Assembly: GCA_027365475.1 (NCBI GenBank)
Contig: DAHXNI010000031.1
Location: forward strand, 1-64,000
Direction of reading: 5' to 3'
Length of the DNA stretch: 64,000 nt
Origin: Pseudomonadota bacterium
Lineage (GTDB): Bacteria; Pseudomonadota; Gammaproteobacteria; JAKAQQ01
The notes beneath the pieces were generated by a model that searched no databases, was not told where the DNA came from, and saw only the letters and a program-made list of their open reading frames with translations. The translations under genes were made by a program, and so were the position numbers. This document shows positions 20,588 to 28,921 of the stretch, in pieces; position 1 is the stretch's first letter; every line of letters starts with the position of its first letter.

Positions 20588-20661
20588 GGCCAGGTGGCAG
20601 AGTGGTCATGCAGCGGCCTGCAAAGCCGTCTACGCCGGTTCGATCCCGACCCTGGCCTCCA
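20588..20661 (+). tRNA. tRNA-Cys (anticodon GCA)
   Basis: GGCCAGGTGGCAGAGTGGTCATGCAGCGGCCTGCAAAGCCGTCTACGCCGGTTCGATCCCGACCCTGGCCTCCA cloverleaf. Confidence 0.97.
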
Positions 20662-20769
20662 TCTCACCAACAGTCTCGCCACCATGATTGATTGCTGGTG
20701 ACCATGTTGAACGTGCTCCGTTGCGGGTTCCGATGGATCTCTCGCGTTGGAGTGCCGATAAAAATCGGC

Positions 20770-21639
20770 ATAGGGGACGCGGTTACCCGCGCGCCCCTGC
20801 CACACCACCGGACATGCGGGTCCGCATCCGGCGGTTCGGTGGGTTGAGCTGATCCGCGAAGATCAGGCGTGGTAGTCCGAGAGAATCAAAGTAGGCATTG
20901 GGCAGCGCGATAGCCAGGGCCGGTGAGTTTGCCAAGTGCCACGGGCCGTGGGAACTGCCCGCCGTTTGAGCGGCTAGCGTGACCCCCACGCCGCGTTGGC
21001 GTAGCTCGGCAAATCTCGTGCGCCCTCGCTTCCACTGCTTCCATAGCACCGACCGCAATCGGCGCCGTAGCCACTGCTCAAGGTCACATTGGCACACAGG
21101 GCCGTGAGCGGTTCGATCCCTTCCCGGTCAGCCTTCGGAGCTTCACTCCTACGGTCTGCCAGCAAGGCCCGTCCCAATTGCTAGGGTCGTGTTTTCTGCC
21201 GCCTGTCGCTCATGAGTCGCGGCTACCTACTCCCCACTCCCATTACCCTGCTTGCGCAGGACCGTTGGGGCCTTCACCGGTTGCCCGGCTAGTACGCCCG
21301 CTGCTGACTTCTACCATCCGGTCAGGGCCGATCACTCGGTCCTCAGCCGTGAATCCAGGGCCAATGGCAGATCTCCCGAGGTAAGTTCGACCGCCTTCCG
21401 CACACAACCGCCGAATTTACAACCCGGGTGCTTGATGAATATGGACTTCGTGGCCCTTTGCCCACTCGCCCCACCCGGTATGCCTTGTATCCGGTTCTTG
21501 TCCATCGGCTCGTACGTTTGCTCCACGCTTCTTTCAGACCCCGCCTCGCGGCGACGCCCTTGCGCTTCGCTAACCCTTCACCTCCATCAGGTTGGGTAGG
21601 GGACCTGCACCCCCAAGCTGTCAAACAAGCTCGGCACAC
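20770..21639 (-). mobile_element. Group II intron (bacterial group IIC-like), ~870 nt, with internally deleted maturase ORF
   Basis: Minus-strand 5' end GTGTGCCGAGC...GGGGGTGCAGGTCCCCTACCC...GATGGAGGTGAAGGGTTAGCGAAGCGCAAGGG directly after a terminator T-tract; domain V-like CGCCGGATGCGGACCCGCATGTCCGGTG and domain VI-like GGGGCGCGCGGGTAACCGCGTCCCCTAT at the 3' end. Confidence 0.85.
20783..21213 (-). pseudogene. Remnant group II intron reverse transcriptase/maturase (N-terminal MSDRRQKTRP-stop, then C-terminal fragment only)
   Basis: ATG at 21213, in-frame TAG at codon 11; C-terminal piece CDLEQWLRRRLRSVLWKQWKRGRTRFAELRQRGVGVTLAAQTAGSSHGPWHLANSPALAIALPNAYFDSLGLPRL resembles IIC maturase C-termini; RT catalytic blocks absent. 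Confidence 0.85.
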
Positions 21640-21668
21640 AAAAAGAGGGCAGGATCGATCCTGCCCTC
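21640..21668 (-). terminator. Rho-independent terminator of the HAF-repeat gene; also the group IIC intron insertion site
   Basis: Perfect 24-bp palindrome GAGGGCAGGATC/GATCCTGCCCTC (21645-21668) followed on the minus strand by TTTTT (21640-21644) and then intron GTGTGCC. Confidence 0.9.
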
Positions 21669-21699
21669 AAGCGAAGTGGCTCGGTTCTCCAGAATCCGA

Positions 21700-22947
21700 T
21701 TAAGGCATCCGTGAAGCTGTGTGCAGGGCATCCCCTCCGGTACGCGTCGGTATGGCCATAAAAGCCACCAGCGTACCGGTCACCGGATCTAGCGCCTGAC
21801 CCGTAATCACTCCGCGATCGTTGATCTCCTGGGCATCGGTGAGGATGAGCGTGGTGCCCGGTGCAACCAGTTCATTAAGGTTCATCATGACACCCCTTTG
21901 CCAGATGAAGGCGGATTGTGCTGCCGTCCCACCAAATGATGTACCGACAACTTGGCCACGGTCGTTGATGCCGAGCGCTTCACTCAGCTGATTTCCGGGA
22001 AGTGTACCCAAGTTGCACGTCCCGTTCACTTTCTCGTCGTTGCAGATATATCGGCTGCTTGACCAGAAGAAGGCTTGAAAGTTGGGCGAACTCGGGCTGT
22101 CGCCAGGCAAATCGGAAAACCCGACGACTGCTCCACGGTTATTAATGTCCATGGGGGTATTCCAGTAGGAACCGCCCAGCGTGGGCAAAGTACGCACGAC
22201 TTTGCCATGACGCCACATCACCATGTGCTCGGCTGTTTCGCCCCCGATGGCGCCGCCACATGTACCTGAAATGCCGACCACTTGTCCTTTTTGATTGATG
22301 GCTGTAGCCGCGCCATCCAGGTCGCCCGTATCGGGAGGCAGCTCCATCACCCGATACTGGTTCCCATGGCGTGCCCACATGACAGCTTCGAACTGGAGCA
22401 CCTGATTGAACGCGTTGCAGGTCGGATCATGGATCGTGTTTTCAGCCCAGCCGACGATTTGACCACGATTGTTGATTCCCGTGGCGAATCCATCATATCC
22501 ACCGAGAGTGGGCAGGGCATGCATCTTTCCGTTTTGCCACACAAACCCGAGGCAGATGTGGCCAGTTACGGTTGGAAACACGGCGAGTCCGCAGCTCCAG
22601 TCCTCACCCAGGGGGTTGAGCGCAGCCGTTTCGGCAATTCCCACGATCTCGCCCCGGTCATTGCGGTTTGGCCACGCGACCGCGCTGTTGGGCCCGCCCA
22701 GTGTCCCAAGATCCTCAGAACTGCCGTGGTTCCACAATTCGGCATGCATGGTGCCATCGTTTGGAAGCTCCGCAAATCCGGTGACCCAGCCACGATTATT
22801 GATACTGCTGCCCTGACTTACGGTCCCACCCAGAGGATTGCCGAGATTGATGACGCGGTAGCTGATGGAATGAGCGCTGGCTGTTCCCAGCATTAAAACC
22901 AGGGTTGCCCAGGCTGTGAATGATCTGATCAAGTATTTTGTGTTCAT
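21700..22947 (-). CDS. Secreted HAF-repeat family protein
   Basis: Signal peptide; recurrent 'LGTLGG' and 'INNRGQIVGWA / INDRGQVVGTS' repeats. Confidence 0.85.
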   Translation of the reverse strand: MNTKYLIRSFTAWATLVLMLGTASAHSISYRVINLGNPLGGTVSQGSSINNRGWVTGFAELPNDGTMHAELWNHGSSEDLGTLGGPNSAVAWPNRNDRGEIVGIAETAALNPLGEDWSCGLAVFPTVTGHICLGFVWQNGKMHALPTLGGYDGFATGINNRGQIVGWAENTIHDPTCNAFNQVLQFEAVMWARHGNQYRVMELPPDTGDLDGAATAINQKGQVVGISGTCGGAIGGETAEHMVMWRHGKVVRTLPTLGGSYWNTPMDINNRGAVVGFSDLPGDSPSSPNFQAFFWSSSRYICNDEKVNGTCNLGTLPGNQLSEALGINDRGQVVGTSFGGTAAQSAFIWQRGVMMNLNELVAPGTTLILTDAQEINDRGVITGQALDPVTGTLVAFMAIPTRTGGDALHTASRMP

Positions 22948-23311
22948 CTGACCTCCTCGTTCAAAGGTTATAGTGAGTCATCAAATTTCCGATCTACGTG
23001 TGGAGTATCGGTCAGATGGGTTGAATCGTTCGCAATTTCCGGACCCGGTTGCCCGTCGCCTGAATACCTAAAAAACAGATCCATCCCCTTGGATTCCAAC
23101 AAAAAATGAAGGGCCTGGGGGGCAAGAGTATGCCAGCCATGCCCTGCATGGGGTTGTGACCATCACCTACGTTCTTGGAGCGCATGGGTGAAAATCCTCT
23201 CAAGAAGCGTTTCTAGCAGTTTCCAACTCCGACAACCGTGTCCGATAATGGCGAGCGGGGGAGGGGGATGCCCCTTAAGATAGCAATGTCCTCTCTTGCC
23301 GAGGCGCTGAC

Positions 23312-24751
23312 GTGGAACTTGATGAAGCGATCTGTGAACAAGCGCGGCTCGCCCGAGATCCGCGATTTGACGGGCGTTTTTTCATCGGCGTCACATCCAC
23401 CGGCATCTATTGCCGTCCGGTCTGCCCTTCCCCTCATGCCAAACGTGCCCATGTGTGCTACTTTCCGTCAGCCGCCGCCGCCGCAGATGCGGGGTTCAGG
23501 CCCTGTCTGCGCTGCCGCCCGGAGGTTGCTCCGGGCACTTCCGCCTGGCGTGGAACATCGGATACCGTGAATCATGCGCTGCGTCTGATTTCAGATGGAA
23601 CACTGGATGAAGGCGATGTGGAAGCCTTGGCGGCGCGGGTTGGGGTTAGCGCACGACACCTATCGCGCTTGTTCATGCAGCATCTCGGCACCCGACCCAT
23701 CGCCGTGGCGCAAACCCGCCGGCTGCATTTTGCGAAGCAACTCATCAGCGATACCGACCTGCCGATGAGCCAGGTGGCCCTGATTTCAGGATTTCAAAGT
23801 ATTCGGCGTTTCAACGATATGATCCATAAGGTTTATCAGCGCTCTCCATCTGAACTCAGACGACTTGCGGAAGCTGACAAGCCCCGGCTGAGTACAGAGG
23901 AGTACTTGTTTCAGCTGGCGTACCGTCCCCCATACGATTGGGAATCGCTCATGGCATTTTTGAGTGCGCGTGCAACACCTGGAGTGGAATCTGTGCTGGA
24001 TGGCCGCTATTTCCGGAGCATTCGGCTCAATCAGCATTCCGGAACCATCGAAGTGGGTCGCGTCGCGGGTAAGCATGCTCTTCAAGTTCGGATCCGCTTC
24101 CCGGATCCTGCGCATCTCCTGACCATCATCACCCGTCTCCGATCCATGTTCGATTTGGCTGCCGACCCGGAAGTCGTTTCTAAACATCTCGCCCATGATC
24201 CACTGCTTGCGCCACTGGTGGGGCGCTTCCCGGGGTTGCGCTTACCCGGGGCATGGGATGGTTTTGAGATGACGGTGCGTACGATTCTCGGGCAGCAAAT
24301 CCGCGTCCAGGCTGCAACCATGCTCGCTGGTCGACTGGCTGAGCAGTTCGGTGTTCCCCTGGGAGTGATGGCTTCTCACGGATTGACATATACCTTTCCG
24401 GAGGCTGCCAATTTGGCTGCTGCTGAGATACACGGGTTACCTGAGTCACGCAAGCGCGCTATACAATCACTGGCGCGGGCCGTTATCAGTGGCCGGATCG
24501 TGTTCAATGCGGAATTGACGAATGGTGACCTTCCGGAATGCTTCAAAGCCATCAATGGCATCGGGGAGTGGACGACTCAGTATGTCGCCATGCGTGTGTT
24601 GAATGACCCGAATGCATTCCCCGCGCCAGATCGAGTTCTGCGCCGGACTGCCGGGCAGGGCGCATTGCTCACGAAAGGAGCGCTTCTCGAACGCGCGGAA
24701 GCGTGGAAACCCTGGCGTGCCTATGCGGCGATGTACCTTTGGAGAGGCTGA
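23312..24751 (+). CDS. Ada-type Zn-binding / AraC HTH / AlkA-like DNA-3-methyladenine glycosylase fusion
   Basis: Ada C4 domain (DPRFDGRFFIGVTSTGIYCRPVCPSPHAKRAHVCYFPSAAAAADAGFRPCLRCRPE), AraC HTH (VSARHLSRLFMQHLGTRPIAVAQTRR), AlkA N-domain, HhH-GPD (AINGIGEWTTQYVAMRVLNDPNAFPAPDRVLRR). Confidence 0.92.
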   Translation: MELDEAICEQARLARDPRFDGRFFIGVTSTGIYCRPVCPSPHAKRAHVCYFPSAAAAADAGFRPCLRCRPEVAPGTSAWRGTSDTVNHALRLISDGTLDEGDVEALAARVGVSARHLSRLFMQHLGTRPIAVAQTRRLHFAKQLISDTDLPMSQVALISGFQSIRRFNDMIHKVYQRSPSELRRLAEADKPRLSTEEYLFQLAYRPPYDWESLMAFLSARATPGVESVLDGRYFRSIRLNQHSGTIEVGRVAGKHALQVRIRFPDPAHLLTIITRLRSMFDLAADPEVVSKHLAHDPLLAPLVGRFPGLRLPGAWDGFEMTVRTILGQQIRVQAATMLAGRLAEQFGVPLGVMASHGLTYTFPEAANLAAAEIHGLPESRKRAIQSLARAVISGRIVFNAELTNGDLPECFKAINGIGEWTTQYVAMRVLNDPNAFPAPDRVLRRTAGQGALLTKGALLERAEAWKPWRAYAAMYLWRG

Positions 24752-24807
24752 CGCAGTGAGGTATCGGACCAATCGATATTCGAAACATTTCTTGAGGAGG
24801 TGAGACG

Positions 24808-25281
24808 ATGTACTACTGGCATATACCGAGTCCTGTGGGCAAACTATTTCTGGCGGGTGACAAGGATGGTTTGCGGATGATCAATTTCCAGAAGGGCCGT
24901 CACCCGGGGCGCCACAAGCCCTACTGGAAGCGGGATTCCGCTCCATTCAGGGATGTCATCACTCTTCTGGAGGATTATTTTGCAGGTCTTCGACCCGAGT
25001 TCGATGTACCCATGATAGTCACAGGCACTCCTTTTCAGCTCGACGTGTGGTCCGCTTTAACAGCGATTCCTTATGGTGAAACCCGTTCCTACGGTGAAGT
25101 GGCACATGCGATTAAAAATCGCAGAGCCGCACGAGCCGTGGGCGCAGCTGTCGGGCGTAACCCTATTCCCATACTCATCCCCTGCCATCGGGTCATCGGT
25201 TCCACGGGCACCCTCACCGGATTTGGGGGCGGGCTTGATGCTAAACGGACCCTCCTTGCGATTGAGGCATCTGGAGCCTGA
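24808..25281 (+). CDS. ogt: Methylated-DNA-[protein]-cysteine S-methyltransferase
   Basis: PCHRVIGSTGTLTGFGGGLDAKRTLLAIE active-site motif. Confidence 0.94.
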   Translation: MYYWHIPSPVGKLFLAGDKDGLRMINFQKGRHPGRHKPYWKRDSAPFRDVITLLEDYFAGLRPEFDVPMIVTGTPFQLDVWSALTAIPYGETRSYGEVAHAIKNRRAARAVGAAVGRNPIPILIPCHRVIGSTGTLTGFGGGLDAKRTLLAIEASGA

Positions 25282-25434
25282 TTGCTTGCAAGTCAATGGC
25301 TCAGGAGCCACCCTGTGCAGATCAGGTTCCAAGTGCTCCGAGAGGCGCCGTCTGAGCTGTCCCCCAATCGGCATCTCAGGAGCGATCAGAGTCTGCGTGA
25401 TATAGTTACAGCCCTCATTCAAGTTTGATCGGGC

Positions 25435-26409
25435 ATGAACAAGTACCCTGATCCTCCAAGTGGAGCAGACACAGGCACAGCTCCGTTGCCTCTGCCTCCC
25501 AAGACGAGACGCGTACCGTTGCCGAATGCCGTGCCCAAGCCAGTCAGCGAAGATCCCGATGCTCCTGAGCGGCTCGCTGCCATTCTCAAAAGCGCCACAT
25601 ATCAGGAAGCATACTGCGATACGGGTTTTCTCTCCAATCCGGATACGCGCGGTGTACGCCTGCTCCTGGATTATACAAAAACTGAATCCTGCCTTCAGAA
25701 CAAAAACATTTCGGCCACAATTGTCGTATTTGGAAGCACCCGCCTGCGTGAGACGGCTGTTGCTGAGGCGCATCTCAAAGCAGCCCAGTTCTTGCTCGCT
25801 GAGGATCCAGATGATGAGGCGTTGCGGCAGCGGGTAGCGATCGCGGAACGCCTGTCCCGGAAAAGTGGCTACTACGAAGTCGCACGTGAGTTTGCACGTC
25901 TCGTCAATCAATCACAGGCACGTAGCCAGTCACAGCACCTTTGGATTATGACCGGTGGCGGTCCAGGCATCATGGAAGCAGCCAATCGCGGGAGTTTTGA
26001 TGTAGGTGCTGAGTCGATTGGGCTCAATATCACACTCCCCCATGAGCAATACCCCAACCCTTATATTACCCCAGAGCTTTGCTTTCTCTTTCACTATTTT
26101 GCGACACGAAAGCTGCATTTTCTACAGCGGGCCCGCGCGCTTGTGGCATTTCCAGGCGGATATGGAACATTCGATGAACTGTTTGAAACCTTGACTCTGA
26201 TACAGACCCGCATCATGCCGCCCGTACCCGTGATCCTTGTGGGTCAGACCTACTGGCGTCAGGCCATCAACATTGATTTTCTCGTGGCCGAAGGGGTGAT
26301 CGATCCGGAAGACCGGGAACTCTTCTGCTATGCAGAAACGGCGCCTGAGATCTGGGAGGGCATACAGCAGTGGTATCGGTTGAATGGAACGCCACTTATT
26401 CCAGCCTGA
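25435..26409 (+). CDS. LOG family / TIGR00730-type Rossmann-fold protein
   Basis: MTGGGPGIMEAANRG and FPGGYGTFDELFETLTLIQT motifs. Confidence 0.88.
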   Translation: MNKYPDPPSGADTGTAPLPLPPKTRRVPLPNAVPKPVSEDPDAPERLAAILKSATYQEAYCDTGFLSNPDTRGVRLLLDYTKTESCLQNKNISATIVVFGSTRLRETAVAEAHLKAAQFLLAEDPDDEALRQRVAIAERLSRKSGYYEVAREFARLVNQSQARSQSQHLWIMTGGGPGIMEAANRGSFDVGAESIGLNITLPHEQYPNPYITPELCFLFHYFATRKLHFLQRARALVAFPGGYGTFDELFETLTLIQTRIMPPVPVILVGQTYWRQAINIDFLVAEGVIDPEDRELFCYAETAPEIWEGIQQWYRLNGTPLIPA

Positions 26410-26480
26410 GGCGCAGAAAGGTTGATTCGCGACGTGTTAGGTGCCAGGCGAGAGAGATTTCCCGTTCGGGTCTCCCGTCT

Positions 26481-28754
26481 TCAGGGCCGCGGGTGCCGTA
26501 GCAGGGTTTCTTCCCAGAAACGGTTCATGGTTCGGAAAAGCTCAAGACGGGTTCGATGACCTGAGAGCACATGCGTGTTGTTTGGGAAAATCAGCAGCCG
26601 GTAAGGGCGATCCGCACGGGTCAACGCCTGGATGAACTGGAGTGTGTTCTGCCAGTGAACGTTGTCGTCGCCCGTGCCGGCCACCAGCAGAAGATGGGCG
26701 CGGAGGCGGGCGGCTGACCGGACATCCGAACTCGCATGGTAGCCATCGGGATTCGTTTCGGGCGTTCCCATGTAGCGCTCTGTGTAAATCGAATCGTAAT
26801 CCTGCCAGCGCGTCACCGGTGCGACTGCGATACCTGCGTGCCAGACCGTGGGGGCGTGGGTCAGTTCATAAAGTGTCATATATCCCCCGTAACTCCAACC
26901 CCATATTCCGATCTGCCGCTTGGCCACGTAGGGCAATTTTTTGAGCCAATCTACTGCGGCATGCTGGTCTGCAAGCTCGATACGACCGAGGTGATCTTTG
27001 ACAAGCGCTTGCTGAGTGTGGCTGAAAGTGCTCGCCACACGATTGTCCGCCTCAAAGACGATAAAACCTTCGCAGGCAAGCCGTTCGTCATATTCGATCC
27101 ATGGATTCCAGCTCTGACTGATCAAAGCCGGCACATCAGGCCCGCCATATTGATACATGACGACGGGATATCGGTGGTGTGGATTGAAGTGTTCGGGGTA
27201 AAACATTTCCGCATTGATGCGGATCCGGGGATCCGCGGATGGGATCCTGAGAAAATGAGGAGGCTTGAGGTGAATCCCAGCCGGCAATCGACCGCGTGCA
27301 AGCACCCAGTCTGTGCGCCCGCTCAGGGGATGAATGGTGAATACTGGAGGGTGGGTCGCGTCGGACTGGATCAGAAGCAGGTAACGGGCGTGGGGTGCAA
27401 AAATCGCACTTTCATCATCTTGCGCAGGGAAAACCCTGTGCCGGTCGTGCCCGTTGAAAGAGACAGATTCGATGCGATTGGTCCGGGGGCCCAATCCTGG
27501 AGAGATGAGATAGTAAACCCGCTTGGTGCGTACATTGACGGAGAGGAGATGGGCGACATTCCCGGGACCGGGAGTGAGTGAAGCCACTTTTTGCCCGTTG
27601 CGATTGAAGCGGTCCAAGTGATGCCAGCCGCTCTGATCGGTCCCAAAGATGAACCCGCCATGGGGCAAAAAGACGAGATCGTTGCGAACATCGATCCAGT
27701 CAGGATCGTTCAGGGTTAGGAGGTTCCGGATCGTTCCGTTCTTCGAAGAGATCCGATCGAGGTGAAGCAGGGTCTGAGCCCGGTTCAAAACCTCAGCGTA
27801 GAGAGCCCGGCCGTGTTCGTACCAGCCAAATCGGGCCAGATAGCCATGAGCTAGACCTGGAATGGATATCCAGCGAATCTTGTCCGTCTGGGTATTGTAA
27901 AGACCGAGTCGGGCACGCGGATTTTTGGCACCCGGCTCCGGATAACGCTGCCAGTAGATCGTTGGATGCTGGCGGACATTGTTGAGAAGTGGGTAACGGA
28001 GGACGCCACGTTCGTCAAACTCGATAAAGACCAGTTCATGCCCACGGGGTGACCATGCATAGCCCGAACGCAGGCCGAGTTCTTCGCGGTAGGTCCAGTC
28101 GAGCGCGCCTATTCGCATGTCGCGTTGAGGTCTGCGAATCGGATGGGGTTTCAAGGACGCACCTGGCTTGACCACCTCAATCGTATGATGGAGCACAAAG
28201 CTCAGCCAATGGCCATGGGGTGAAAGAGTGAATTGTGTTGGCCACCCGGAGACTCGGGCCAGAGTCGTGACGCGGTCGCTTTTGACTCCAATCTTCCCGA
28301 TCACATGCCCATTGGTAAAGATCAGATGATGGCCACCCGGAGACCAACGATAGTTGACGAGCCCATAGCGGCCGGTCCATTCTCGGATGCGGTCGTTATG
28401 AATACTGGATGCCGGGCGAAGAGCTGCACCCAGACGGTGGACGCCGGCACGCAGAATCGTCCGGCCCGTGCGGGCATCAACCACAACGAGCGTATTCGGA
28501 CCCTTGACCGCACGCTGGATGAGATAGGCCAGATCCTGACCATTGGGGCTCCAGGCGAACGCGTGCGGCATGAAACCGGTAAGCGGGGTGGGGCCTGTGA
28601 AACTCGAAATCGGAAATTGGTGATGGCAGGAATCGGCCGAGTGTGCCTCTGATCGATGTGGGTAAGCCACGACTAAAAATACCAAGCATGCCAAGAGCCA
28701 CATGGGAAAGCGTGTGAAGATCGGGGCAACTGGGGTGTGTGATGACCGTTGCAT
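26481..28754 (-). CDS. S9 family (DPP-IV-like) serine peptidase, secreted
   Basis: IGIWGWSYGGYMTLYELTHAP nucleophile motif; TGDDNVHWQNT; N-terminal signal sequence; start at MQRSSHTPV preferred. Confidence 0.9.
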   Translation of the reverse strand: MQRSSHTPVAPIFTRFPMWLLACLVFLVVAYPHRSEAHSADSCHHQFPISSFTGPTPLTGFMPHAFAWSPNGQDLAYLIQRAVKGPNTLVVVDARTGRTILRAGVHRLGAALRPASSIHNDRIREWTGRYGLVNYRWSPGGHHLIFTNGHVIGKIGVKSDRVTTLARVSGWPTQFTLSPHGHWLSFVLHHTIEVVKPGASLKPHPIRRPQRDMRIGALDWTYREELGLRSGYAWSPRGHELVFIEFDERGVLRYPLLNNVRQHPTIYWQRYPEPGAKNPRARLGLYNTQTDKIRWISIPGLAHGYLARFGWYEHGRALYAEVLNRAQTLLHLDRISSKNGTIRNLLTLNDPDWIDVRNDLVFLPHGGFIFGTDQSGWHHLDRFNRNGQKVASLTPGPGNVAHLLSVNVRTKRVYYLISPGLGPRTNRIESVSFNGHDRHRVFPAQDDESAIFAPHARYLLLIQSDATHPPVFTIHPLSGRTDWVLARGRLPAGIHLKPPHFLRIPSADPRIRINAEMFYPEHFNPHHRYPVVMYQYGGPDVPALISQSWNPWIEYDERLACEGFIVFEADNRVASTFSHTQQALVKDHLGRIELADQHAAVDWLKKLPYVAKRQIGIWGWSYGGYMTLYELTHAPTVWHAGIAVAPVTRWQDYDSIYTERYMGTPETNPDGYHASSDVRSAARLRAHLLLVAGTGDDNVHWQNTLQFIQALTRADRPYRLLIFPNNTHVLSGHRTRLELFRTMNRFWEETLLRHPRP

Positions 28755-28921
28755 GTGAGGCTCCGAGGTTGTAACGAATAAACGAATATAGGGTACTTGC
28801 ATTTTCAGGCGATTCGTCGGATGGGAGGATGCAAGGATATAATAAATAAGGGGTCCGGGTCTCCAGTGTTTGCAGGTCGCTCTGTTTTTCGTAAATTTGA
28901 CAATAGGATACCAACTTAACC

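Noticed and set aside
20754-20769. Hairpin GCCGAT-AAAA-ATCGGC considered as a terminator for the tRNA-Gly/Cys transcript
   Set aside because: Short stem with no T-tract on the plus strand; better treated as an exon-flank oddity next to the intron.
20485-20808. 107-aa minus-strand ORF and overlapping small ORFs around 20409-20687
   Set aside because: They cover tRNA-Gly and tRNA-Cys and the intron 3' end; not protein coding.
21252-21703. Plus-strand ORFs of 91-115 aa
   Set aside because: Antisense to group II intron domain I; such ORFs are often annotated as hypothetical proteins but are structural RNA here.
22000-22900. Regular repeats considered as a DNA repeat array or CRISPR
   Set aside because: Repetition is at protein level (HAF repeats) with divergent DNA; no direct repeats with unique spacers.
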